DNA of 64,000 bases from Occultella glacieicola. Its GTDB lineage: Bacteria > Actinomycetota > Actinomycetes > Actinomycetales > Beutenbergiaceae. Shown here one piece after another: positions 33,795-41,901 of the stretch (within the stretch, counting starts at the first letter, position 1; each line of letters opens with the position of its first letter). The position numbers and the translations under genes are program-made. The stretch spans positions 248,001 to 312,000 of the forward strand of contig NZ_SMNA01000002.1 of the NCBI RefSeq assembly GCF_004353825.1. The letters run 5' to 3'. The notes under the pieces are model-generated. The model was not told the DNA's origin, made no database searches, and was given only the letters and a program-made list of their open reading frames with translations.

Positions 33795-35159
33795 TCAGGA
33801 CGACCAGCTCGCGATGGCCTCGTCGGACAGGGTCTTCATCTCCTCGAGACCGTCGTCGATCGACTTGCTCCGCAGGCGGATCTCCTCCTCGATCTGCGAC
33901 TTGATCTCCGAGATCTCCGTGTACGCGGTGGTGATGGTCTTCACGGACAGCGGCGGGACGTCCGTGAAGAAGGTCTGCTCGAAGGACTCGACGTCGAACA
34001 GTTCGTCGGCGTTCTCACCGAAGAGGGCGGCGTTGAGTTCGGGGCTCGGCCCGTCCTGGAACTGGAACGGAGAGACCTTGCCGGACGGGGTCACGAGTGG
34101 GGCGCCCTCGTCCATCCAGAACTTCACGAACGTCCAAGCGGCGGATGGGTAGTTCGACTTGGCGGAGATCTGCACGTCGTCGCCGCGCACCCCAGGGTTG
34201 AAGTACGGCTCGCCGGCGCCCAGGCTCGGGTAGGGCCGGAAGGTGACACGGAAGTCGTGCGGGTACTCCTCGAGGTTCTTGACGTAGCGCGCGATGATCG
34301 TGCCGTCGAGCATCATCGCGAACGTACCGTCGAGGAAGTAGTTCTGCGCGTAGCCACCGATGTCCTCGGCCGTGATCCTCTCCTGGGTGAAGATGGAGCC
34401 GTCGTCCTCCATCGCCAGGGTGTCCTCGAGCCGCTTCCGGAAGAGCGGGTGGTCGAAGTTCGACTCGGACCCGTCCTCCGTGTAGAGATAGTCACCGCCG
34501 AGCCCCACGGCTGCGTGCCGCGGCACGTTGTAGGCGCCGACGTCGAAGCCGGAGTTCTTGAACTCCTGCGCGATCTGGTGGTAGTCCTCGATCGTCCAGT
34601 CGAACGGGATCTCGATCCCGGCCGCGTCCATCGCATCCTGGTTGATGACGACGAAGTTCGGGAAGTGCGTCGTCGGGATCGAGAAGAGCTTGCCGTTCAC
34701 CAGGGTGCTGATCGGCTCGTCCTGGACGAAGATGCTTGCCAGGTCGTCGTCTCCTGCGAGGTCGGTGAGGTCCAGGGCGAGGCCCGCCTGCGCGCGACGG
34801 ACGACGTCGACCGTGCCATAGGAGAAGAAGACGTCGATCGGGACGCCGCCCTGCAGCGCGGTGTCAAGTTTGAGGATTCCCTCGGCGTTGTTGACGAATC
34901 GGGTGTACTCGACCTCGATGTCCGGGTACTTCGCCATGAACGCGTCGACGAGCTCCTGCGGGCCCGCCTCGGGAGCCACACCGCCCCAGACGACGAGCCG
35001 GCCCTCCTCCGGAGACCCCATGTCCTCCGGCGGCCCGCCACCGGTGCCACCACTGCCGTCGCTCGGGCCGCACGCCGTGAGCGCGCCGGCGCCCGCGGCA
35101 AGCCCGAGCGCGCCTCCCAGCAGACCGCGTCGGCTGAACTGCCCATTGCCAATGACCAC
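33795..35159 (-). CDS. Substrate-binding lipoprotein of the island importer
   Basis: This 454-residue SBP family 1 protein has a Tat motif SRRGLLGG (R10-R11) and a lipobox LTAC with Cys30 if it starts at the GTG at 35159. I prefer that start because a perfect AGGAGG lies 7 nt upstream; the longer frame from 35222 would put 21 residues ahead of the signal with no ribosome-binding site. The mature part has GRLVVWGGVAPEAGPQELVD, MAKYPDIEVEYTRFV, IDVFFSYGTV and a Trp/Tyr-rich sugar cleft. It is the first gene of the importer operon and has a good promoter just upstream. Confidence 0.93.
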   Translation of the reverse strand: MVIGNGQFSRRGLLGGALGLAAGAGALTACGPSDGSGGTGGGPPEDMGSPEEGRLVVWGGVAPEAGPQELVDAFMAKYPDIEVEYTRFVNNAEGILKLDTALQGGVPIDVFFSYGTVDVVRRAQAGLALDLTDLAGDDDLASIFVQDEPISTLVNGKLFSIPTTHFPNFVVINQDAMDAAGIEIPFDWTIEDYHQIAQEFKNSGFDVGAYNVPRHAAVGLGGDYLYTEDGSESNFDHPLFRKRLEDTLAMEDDGSIFTQERITAEDIGGYAQNYFLDGTFAMMLDGTIIARYVKNLEEYPHDFRVTFRPYPSLGAGEPYFNPGVRGDDVQISAKSNYPSAAWTFVKFWMDEGAPLVTPSGKVSPFQFQDGPSPELNAALFGENADELFDVESFEQTFFTDVPPLSVKTITTAYTEISEIKSQIEEEIRLRSKSIDDGLEEMKTLSDEAIASWSS

Positions 35160-35225
35160 CGTCAAACCTCCTCGTTCGGACAGCTTCCATGTGCGCCGTG
35201 ACGCACGTTCTGTGGTGCTCACGGC

Positions 35226-35255
35226 AGTCTATTCTAGGTCTATAGATTGTGTCAA
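35226..35255 (-). promoter_or_regulatory. Promoter with inner dyad for the island importer operon
   Basis: On the minus strand TTGACA (35255-35250) and TAGACT (35231-35226) are separated by 18 bp, a near-consensus promoter. The spacer and -10 contain TCTATTCTAGGTCTATAGA (35228-35246), with TCTAT and ATAGA as outer arms. A repressor bound there would block transcription. This region is markedly AT-rich for the window. Confidence 0.65.
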
Positions 35256-35314
35256 TGTCTGGAGGTGCTTACATTTGAGTCCAACGCGAATGGGTGCGCT
35301 CTTGGCAAGCGCCT

Positions 35315-35347
35315 CGGCCTGCGACCGACGCGTGCGGTCGCAGGCCG
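35315..35347 (-). terminator. Hairpin after the large secreted protein gene
   Basis: CGGCCTGCGACC (35315-35326) and GGTCGCAGGCCG (35336-35347) form a perfect 12-bp stem with a 9-nt loop, starting 13 nt past the stop at 35361 on the minus strand. It separates the large gene from the importer operon that follows in the same direction. Confidence 0.8.
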
Positions 35348-35360
35348 GAGGCGGGGCCGC

Positions 35361-38300
35361 TCAGCCGAGTCTGAAGGTGATCGTCTCGGCGTTGCCGGCG
35401 ACGTCGTAGACCAGGAGCGTGTTCTCTCCCTCCACCGCGCCCGCGACGCCGGGCTCGAGAAAGTTCACGTCCGACCAGGTGTTGTCGACCAGATCGATCA
35501 CGGTGCCGTTGAGCACGGCTCGCGCGATCCTGCCGGCGTCGTAGAGTTTGTAGCTGACCCGCTCGTAGCCGTCCTCACCCTCGACCGTGAACTGTGGGCC
35601 CTCCTTGACCGTCACCGTCGGTGCGGTCGTGTCGACCGTGATGTCGAACGTGGACGTCCGGGACAGATTGCCCGCCAGGTCATGGGCGTTGTAGCGGATC
35701 GTGTACTCGCCGTCGGGCAACGACACCGACGCGGTGTGCGTGGCGGAGGTCGTACCATCGACCGCGCTCTGCGTGCTCTGCACCAGCTCACCGCCGGTGT
35801 ACACGTTCGCCACGATCCGGTCCAGCCCGACGTTGTCGGTCGCCTCCACCTCGATCTCGATGGTCGACATCGGACCTGCCGAACTCGGCGACGTCAAAGA
35901 CACCTCGGGACGCACGTCGTCGGCTGGTGTGAAGCCGCTGATCTTCTCGCTCAACGGGATCGGGTTGACGCTCATCGTGTACTCGGTGGACAGCGGCGCC
36001 GGGTGCCCCGAGCCGTCGCCGATCGACAGGCCATCGGCATCCGCCACGTACGGCTCGATGAACGCGTGCCTGGCCGTCTGGGTGTCCGGACCCGGGCGGG
36101 CCTGGAACGTGAACCAGCTGGTGCCCTCGTGGTCGACGAAGTTCGGGCCGGTACCAGTGCCCGTGACCTCACTGTTCAGGCTCATGATCGGGGTCGGGTT
36201 CTTGACCCAGCTCGACGCATCCATCGGGTCCCCACCGACGTACGTCAGGTACCCGATCGCGTAGTAGATGGTCCAGTAGCCGCTGGCCGAGTACGCCAGG
36301 AACACCTCGCCGTCATCCCCATAGACGGCGGTGCCACCCTCGACGACCTTCGGCCACCACATGTTCGGGTCGCTGGTGGACTGGGCGTACCCGTGCATCT
36401 CCCAGTCGTACTCGGACCTGGTGATGATGCTCGGGTCGCCGGTGAAGGTCCATGGGTTGGCGATCCTCGTCATGTTGATCGTCTGGTGGAAGTCAGCCGT
36501 ACCACGCCCGTCCTCGACGACGTAGGTGATGAACGTTTCGCCGGCCACCCTCATGTACGAGATACCCGCGACGAACTCGTCGGTGTTGAAGTCGGGATCG
36601 TTCTCGCTGGTGATCCGCTGCGGGACGTTGACCTCCCCGGTGACCGGGTTACCCCAGCGGCCCAGCAGGTCATCACCGTCGAGCGCCTTGAGAACGTACT
36701 GACGCTGGCCCTCGGCGGCCGGATCGCCCGGGTCGGTCGCCGACAGGTATAGGTACCACCCGGCGTTCTCCTCGCCGACGTCCTCGGCGGTCAGATGATG
36801 GATCTCCGGCGACCAGAGATTGATCATGTTCTCGGGAGCGAAGATCACCGACCCCACGGACTCGGACAGGTCCGAGGGGTTGGCTACCTTGTGCAGCGCC
36901 ATCGTGGTGCCGGAGGTCGCCAGGAAGTAGTACTGCCCGTCGTGGGTGAACATGTACGGGTCGGCCGCACGGACCAGTGGGTTGGTGAAGGTCAGCTCCC
37001 CCTCCGGCGCTGCGTCCGCGATCGCGCTCTCGACGTGCAGTGCGCTCGTCATGTTTCCGGCGAAGGCGTCCGGGCCGAGCAGGTCGGTCAGGTGACCGAA
37101 GTCGCCGCCGGTGACCGTGAGGTCGTAGGTGCCGGACAGCTCGGTGGAGCGCGACCTCGCCGGCGCGATCGTCGACCAGAACTCGCCGCCGTTCAGGGTG
37201 AGGTCCACGTCGTAGTCGGCTGCGTAGTCACTGCCGTCGCCCTCAAGGACGGCGTAGAGACCCTGGATGAAGGTTCCACCGTTGATCGTGGCCTCGATCG
37301 CACCCGTCGCGTCGCCCCGGTGGCCGAGCACGACCGGCCCGGAGAACGTGCCCCCGTCGATCTGGACCGTCACGTCGGCGTCGGTCGTGGTGGCCTCGGT
37401 GTTGTCGGAACCCCCGCGCAGGCCGGCCCACCGTCCACCCTCGACGGTCACCGAGGTGACCGGTGCGGGCACCGCGTCATTGCTCCCGCCGACGATGGTG
37501 AGGTAGGTCTCGCCCCGGCGCGTGAACTCGGTCTCGACGGCGGCGCCGATGATCAGGGGGTGACCCATCCCGTAGATGGTGCCGTCGAGGGCTGGGGACT
37601 GCAGCAGCAGGTTCTCGAACGTGGTCGGCCCGCCCAGCCGCAGGGCGCCCTCGATCTGGAGCGCTCCGCCGTCGGCAGCGAAGTCGATGTCGCCGTCGTG
37701 GGTGGTGAGGACGACGTGCGCACTGTGGTCGTCGACGTCGTAGCCCTCCTCGGCCGTGTACTGGTCGGTGACCACGACGCGCCCGTCCCCGGACAGCGCG
37801 GCGATCGCGGTGCTCAGGTCGCCGACGGCGTGGGTCGGGCTGCTCCCGTCGCCATCGCCGCCAGCGGACAGGTACACGACCTCGTCGTCCGTGACGCCGT
37901 CGAACGCCCCCGCGATCTGGTCGAGCACTCCTTGATCGGCATCCGGCAGGCGCACCAGGACGCGCGCCGCGCCATCGCTGGCCGACCAGCCCGCGATCGA
38001 GATCGCGCCGATCTCGGTGGCGCCGAGGCGCATCCTGACCTCGCCGTCAGCGCGCTCGAGCAGCGCGTCCTGCACGCTGCCTTCGAGGAGACGAGCCATC
38101 ACGGTCTCGGTGACCCGGCCCTCGGAGGAGGTGAGCGTCCCGACCTCGCCTCCGGCGATCGTGACCCGGGCACCGGCCACCGCGTACGGCTGGTCCGTAC
38201 CCGCCCACACGTGCTCGACCGCACCGCCGGCGATCGTCACGTCGGTCGTGCCCCCGAAGTCACCGGTCAGTCCGGTGATGCCGACCACCCGGGCGAACTC

Positions 38301-39746
38301 ACCGGATCCGATCGAGACCGAGGCGCCGTCGCTGATGCCCGCCACGCTCACCTGGCTGCCGTCGGCCACGCTGACACCAGCGCCGATCGTCAGGTCAACG
38401 CCGTCGGCCAGCAGCGCCAACGAGCCGGCGTTCGCCAGCTCGAGGGAGGAGAAGGTGACGTCACGAGCGATCGTGAGCTCGACGTCGGCCGGGAAGGTGA
38501 TCGACCCCGAACCGTCACCGACGAAGGAGACCCGCCCTGCGCCGTCGGCGAGCGTGGCCGGGTCCACGTCCCAGGCGACATCGCCGCTGATGGTGATCGC
38601 GCCGCCGTCCGCCGCGAGCAGGCCGAGCGCGGTCTCCAGGCTGCCGCACGGGTTCTGCGCACTGCACTCGGTGCCGTCGCCGCCAGCGCTGACGCGGACG
38701 TCCGCGGTGTTGACCAGGACGTCGAAGATCTCCTTCAGCGCCGCCACCTGCTCCGCCGTGTAGTACTGCCCGGCGAAGTGCACGGTCCGGACCGGCGCGA
38801 ACGCGAGGATCTGCTGGTGCCGACCTTCCCCGCCCCAGGCGTTCGCGGCCTGGATTGCGCCCCAGGTGACGCCGTCGAGCGTGAGGTCGACGTCCTCGAC
38901 GACGTTGTTGATGTCGATCGTGTTGATGTTGCCGCCGGTCAGGTCCACCGTGGCTGAGCCCACGATGTAGCGGGTCACGTCTCCGGCCGTGTGCAGGGCG
39001 CCCACGCGGCCACCGGTCATCGTGATCTCGGTGCTGCCCGAGTAGTGGTTCTCGAGCGATGCCCCGAAGACCTCCTGGATGACGCCGCCGTTGATCGTGA
39101 TGTGCGAGGTGCCGGTGTACGTCTGCGTCCCGACGCCCCTGCCCCTGCTGAAACCGGCCACCTTGTAGAAGGTCCCCGAGTCGATCGTGATGTGCGAGTC
39201 GGCGTCGAGCACGGTGTCCTCGGCGGACGGCCCGTGATAGCCGCCCACCACGAATACCTGCCGGACGTTGGGCCTCGGGGTGCTCACCATCGTGACCCCC
39301 TCGCCGAAGGTGATCGGGTTCCAGTTCGCGGCGAAGACCGACCACTGCGAGGTGACCACTATCAGGTCTGCGAAGGTCGTGGGGCCCGTGAGGTTGTATT
39401 CGATGAACGGGGTGTCCCCGAAGACCAGCCGCCCGGGGAACGTCTGCTCGCCGTCCGTGCTGGTGACGAGGATCGGCTCGGTGTGGGCGGGTTCGACGAT
39501 CGTGGCGTCGAGGGGGTAGTCGCCCATGAGGACCACGCGACCGCCGTTCGAGGCAGCGGTGGCGAGTGCCTGATCGAGCGACTGCACCGGTGCCGAGGGG
39601 TCGGTGCCGGGCGCCGAGTCGTCACCACTGGCGGCGTCGACGTACACGACCACGCCCGGGTCAGCAGTTGCTGGGACGGTCAGTCCGCACAGCACGAGGG
39701 CGAGAGCGGCAAGAACCGCCGCCAATGACCGGGGGACGCGCAGCAT
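35361..39746 (-). CDS. Secreted beta-helix / GH43-like / Ig-like multidomain protein
   Basis: This 1461-residue protein has a Sec signal peptide (cleavage ATA|D near 28). Three modules start at about 31, 349 and 623 with a similar cap, such as VYLSAGGDGDGSSP followed by LSTAIAALSGDGRVVV; each continues in right-handed beta-helix repeats of the ITINGGVI or VTIAGGEV type. From about 918 a GH43-like five-bladed propeller follows: RAADPYMFTHDGQYYF with the general-base Asp, LWSPEIHHL, and EVTGTGTGPNFVDHEG with the acid Glu region. Two Ig-like domains end it (about 1282-1461). No anchor is seen. The ATG at 39746 has GGAG in front. It is a likely extracellular polysaccharide-cleaving enzyme. Confidence 0.87.
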   Translation of the reverse strand: MLRVPRSLAAVLAALALVLCGLTVPATADPGVVVYVDAASGDDSAPGTDPSAPVQSLDQALATAASNGGRVVLMGDYPLDATIVEPAHTEPILVTSTDGEQTFPGRLVFGDTPFIEYNLTGPTTFADLIVVTSQWSVFAANWNPITFGEGVTMVSTPRPNVRQVFVVGGYHGPSAEDTVLDADSHITIDSGTFYKVAGFSRGRGVGTQTYTGTSHITINGGVIQEVFGASLENHYSGSTEITMTGGRVGALHTAGDVTRYIVGSATVDLTGGNINTIDINNVVEDVDLTLDGVTWGAIQAANAWGGEGRHQQILAFAPVRTVHFAGQYYTAEQVAALKEIFDVLVNTADVRVSAGGDGTECSAQNPCGSLETALGLLAADGGAITISGDVAWDVDPATLADGAGRVSFVGDGSGSITFPADVELTIARDVTFSSLELANAGSLALLADGVDLTIGAGVSVADGSQVSVAGISDGASVSIGSGEFARVVGITGLTGDFGGTTDVTIAGGAVEHVWAGTDQPYAVAGARVTIAGGEVGTLTSSEGRVTETVMARLLEGSVQDALLERADGEVRMRLGATEIGAISIAGWSASDGAARVLVRLPDADQGVLDQIAGAFDGVTDDEVVYLSAGGDGDGSSPTHAVGDLSTAIAALSGDGRVVVTDQYTAEEGYDVDDHSAHVVLTTHDGDIDFAADGGALQIEGALRLGGPTTFENLLLQSPALDGTIYGMGHPLIIGAAVETEFTRRGETYLTIVGGSNDAVPAPVTSVTVEGGRWAGLRGGSDNTEATTTDADVTVQIDGGTFSGPVVLGHRGDATGAIEATINGGTFIQGLYAVLEGDGSDYAADYDVDLTLNGGEFWSTIAPARSRSTELSGTYDLTVTGGDFGHLTDLLGPDAFAGNMTSALHVESAIADAAPEGELTFTNPLVRAADPYMFTHDGQYYFLATSGTTMALHKVANPSDLSESVGSVIFAPENMINLWSPEIHHLTAEDVGEENAGWYLYLSATDPGDPAAEGQRQYVLKALDGDDLLGRWGNPVTGEVNVPQRITSENDPDFNTDEFVAGISYMRVAGETFITYVVEDGRGTADFHQTINMTRIANPWTFTGDPSIITRSEYDWEMHGYAQSTSDPNMWWPKVVEGGTAVYGDDGEVFLAYSASGYWTIYYAIGYLTYVGGDPMDASSWVKNPTPIMSLNSEVTGTGTGPNFVDHEGTSWFTFQARPGPDTQTARHAFIEPYVADADGLSIGDGSGHPAPLSTEYTMSVNPIPLSEKISGFTPADDVRPEVSLTSPSSAGPMSTIEIEVEATDNVGLDRIVANVYTGGELVQSTQSAVDGTTSATHTASVSLPDGEYTIRYNAHDLAGNLSRTSTFDITVDTTAPTVTVKEGPQFTVEGEDGYERVSYKLYDAGRIARAVLNGTVIDLVDNTWSDVNFLEPGVAGAVEGENTLLVYDVAGNAETITFRLG

Positions 39747-40180
39747 GGGGGCTCCACATTGGGTGAGGTCCGACTCGGGGCCACGCATCCGAACTTCTCT
39801 GGTGGGATGCCGGTCGCGGTTCGAAGATGTAATGACAACTAACTGTTATGATTGTTCTCATATCACCGTAGCGATGCCGCTGGCGCAGGTCAACGGGTCA
39901 GCCGAGATCCGCCAGAGAACGACGGCTCGGCACCGCTGAGGGTCGCGAGTGCGCACCCACGGCCCCCTCATGTCGGTCAGTCGACCGTTGAGTTCGTTCC
40001 GCTCGGGCCAAGCGGAGGCGCACGACCGGTCGGGCCCCGGGTGTCGAAGCTCGCTCGGCCTGCGAGCCCTCCGGACGCAGGCGACCTGGGTGCAATCACA
40101 GTGCACTCCGCGCGACAAGGGGTGGCGATCGACCACCGCGGAGGCAGCTGGTCGGCGTCGGGGCCGGGAGGGTGCACGAT
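39747..40180. other. Divergent intergenic region with an AT-rich island
   Basis: The 434 bp between the large secreted protein gene and pdxY contain no gene I can support. An AT-rich stretch at 39826-39868 (around TAATGACAACTAACTGTTAT) stands out and probably holds the promoter of the large gene. No clear -35/-10 pair could be fixed. The half nearer pdxY is GC-rich and featureless apart from GGGAGG before pdxY. Confidence 0.5.
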
Positions 40181-41038
40181 ATGCGGATGAAGTTCCTCTC
40201 CATCCAGTCCTCGGTCGCCTATGGGCACGTCGGAAACTCCGCGGCGATGTTCCCCCTCCAACGACTCGGTCACGAGGTGTGGCCGGTGTTCACCGTCGTG
40301 TTCTCCAACCACACCGGCTACGGCGCGTGGCGCGGGCCACTGCTGCCCCCGGACGACGTCCGCGACATCGTGACCGGTATCGAGGAGCGCGGCGCCCTCG
40401 GTGAGGTCGGTGCCGTGCTGTCGGGATACCTCGGCGGCGAGGGCATCGTGGACGTCGTCGTCGACGCCGTGCAACGCGTCAAGGCAGCCAACCCGGAGGC
40501 GACGTACACCTGCGACCCGGTGATGGGGAACGCGAAGTCTGGCTGCTTCGTGGCCGACGCGATCCCCCCACTGATCCGCGAGCGCGTGCTCCCACACGCC
40601 GACATCATCACGCCGAACCAGTTCGAGCTGGGCTTCCTCACCCGGACCGAGCCGGACGATCTGTCCTCCACGCTCGCCTCGGCCGACCTGGCCCGCGGGC
40701 TGGGCCCACGCACCGTACTCGTGACGAGCGTCGAGCGACCCGATCGCCCGGAGGGCACGATCGAGATGCTCGCCGTGGACGACGACGGCGCCTGGATCGT
40801 CCAGACGCCCTACCTGCCGTTCAAGGCGAACGGTTCCGGCGACGTCACCAGCGCCCTGTTCACGGCGCACTACCGCACCACCGGGTCAGCGGCCCACGCG
40901 CTGGCCGCGACGGCGTCGAGCGTGTTCGACCTGCTCTCGAACACCCTGGCCTCGGGGGAGCGCGAACTACGGATCGTCGAGTCCCAGGAGGCGTACGCGC
41001 ACCCGCGGATGCAGTTCGAGGTGCACCAGGTCCGCTGA
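40181..41038 (+). CDS. pdxY: Pyridoxal kinase
   Basis: This 285-residue protein matches PdxY: ILSIQSSVAYGHVGNSA near the start (here FLSIQSSVAYGHVGNSAAMF), FSNHTGYGAWRG, SGYLGGEGIVDVV, CDPVMGN, ADIITPNQFELGFL and the PfkB-type end KANGSGDVTSALF with the catalytic Asp. It phosphorylates pyridoxal to pyridoxal 5'-phosphate in the B6 salvage pathway. The ATG at 40181 is chosen since GGGAGG sits 8 nt before it; a GTG at 40172 and an ATG at 40187 are in frame. It stands alone. Confidence 0.95.
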   Translation: MRMKFLSIQSSVAYGHVGNSAAMFPLQRLGHEVWPVFTVVFSNHTGYGAWRGPLLPPDDVRDIVTGIEERGALGEVGAVLSGYLGGEGIVDVVVDAVQRVKAANPEATYTCDPVMGNAKSGCFVADAIPPLIRERVLPHADIITPNQFELGFLTRTEPDDLSSTLASADLARGLGPRTVLVTSVERPDRPEGTIEMLAVDDDGAWIVQTPYLPFKANGSGDVTSALFTAHYRTTGSAAHALAATASSVFDLLSNTLASGERELRIVESQEAYAHPRMQFEVHQVR

Positions 41039-41087
41039 CGTGCGCGCCCCTTACTGTCGCAAAAGGAGTGGACGCGACAGCGGCGGA

Positions 41088-41357
41088 ATGGGCAACTTCG
41101 ACGAAGTCTGGCGGCGGATACGGCGGCACGCGGGAGGGACGTTCCACACGATCACCGGCTTGGCGTTCACGTACGGGGTGCCCGGCAATTACCTGAGGGT
41201 GACCCGCGACGGGAACGAGGTCAACCGCTCCCTCTCCAAGACCAACTTCCGCAGAGCGGCCGAGATGATGCCATCGGACGGGCCCGGCAGCTTCAACGGT
41301 CGACAGGGGCCCTCCTGCACGTGGGCGATTCTCACAGACGCGCGAATTCGGGACTGA
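41088..41357 (+). CDS. Small protein of unknown function
   Basis: This 89-residue frame has a non-random composition with features of a folded domain: FDEVWRRIRRHAGGTFHTIT, TYGVPGNYLRVTRDG, then RSLSKTNFRRAAEMMPSDGP and PSCTWAILTDARIR. I recall similar short domains of unknown function in Actinobacteria, sometimes near restriction or nucleic acid genes, but I cannot name a family. The ATG at 41088 has a weak GGCGGA in front; the frame is open up to a GTG at 41040, next to AGGAG at 41064 that serves neither well. It lies between pdxY and ssrA. Confidence 0.6.
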   Translation: MGNFDEVWRRIRRHAGGTFHTITGLAFTYGVPGNYLRVTRDGNEVNRSLSKTNFRRAAEMMPSDGPGSFNGRQGPSCTWAILTDARIRD

Positions 41358-41443
41358 CGATTTCCCAGTGGCCCGCCGCGCCGATGGCGCACTTCTTGCC
41401 GTGACGCGCGGGTGGCACCGGGGAGACGCCGGTTGCACACAAC

Positions 41444-41477
41444 GAAGCCCCCGAGACCTTTCGGTCCCGAGGGCTTC
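41444..41477 (-). terminator. Terminator after ssrA
   Basis: GAAGCCCCCGAGACC (41444-41458) and GGTCCCGAGGGCTTC (41463-41477) form a 15-bp stem with two G-T-type mismatches and a 4-nt loop, directly past the 3' end of tmRNA on the minus strand. Confidence 0.8.
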
Positions 41478-41481
41478 TCGG

Positions 41482-41847
41482 TGGAGGTGGCGGGAATCGA
41501 ACCCGCGTCCGACAGTGCGGAACCAGGACTTCTCCGAGTGCAGTCTGCTAGTAGATTTTCTCAGCCCCAGCGATCACGCAGACAAGTCGCTGACGGGCTC
41601 AGTCACTTAGAAGTCCCCGCAGCCCCAGTGACGAAGGCTACGAGCAGTGGCTCTCTAGATGACGCCAGGAACCGGGTCGAGAGCAACCCCGGGCTGACGG
41701 ACTTCTACGCTCGCTCAGGCGGCGAGGGCGAAGTCGGTGCGCTTGGAATCGGCACCTATTGGTTTGCAAGGAGCGTTTACGAGATAACCCTGCATCCTCG
41801 ACTCGCTTCTCCTGGAACGACAACCGTCGTCGAAACCGATCACCCCC
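41482..41847 (-). ncRNA. ssrA: Transfer-messenger RNA (tmRNA)
   Basis: On the minus strand the RNA starts GGGGGTGATCGGTTTCGACG and ends in GGGTTCGATTCCCGCCACC plus TCC and a discriminator A. The 5' GGGGGTG pairs with the 3' CACCTCC to form the acceptor stem; the T-arm with GTTCGATTC is standard. The tag frame at 41753-41715 encodes ADSKRTDFALAA and a TGA stop. The gene carries CCG, not CCA, after the discriminator, so the CCA end must be added after transcription. Together with SmpB (48167-48682) it rescues stalled ribosomes and tags the unfinished chains for proteolysis. Confidence 0.96.
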
Positions 41848-41901
41848 CTGTTGAGTTGTCAAGCACCGGACTCGATCACGCGTGAACCCGACCGAACCAG
41901 T

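Noticed and set aside
36795-38957. A 720-codon open frame on the plus strand opposite the large secreted protein gene
   Set aside because: Its product is rich in Arg, Gly, Asp and His without family motifs, as expected for an antisense shadow in high-GC DNA. The minus-strand frame has a signal peptide, repeats and recognisable domains.
17373-39746. The catabolic island as a recently acquired mobile element
   Set aside because: No integrase, transposase, tRNA target or flanking direct repeats are visible, and the coding GC appears similar to the rest; only the promoters are AT-rich.
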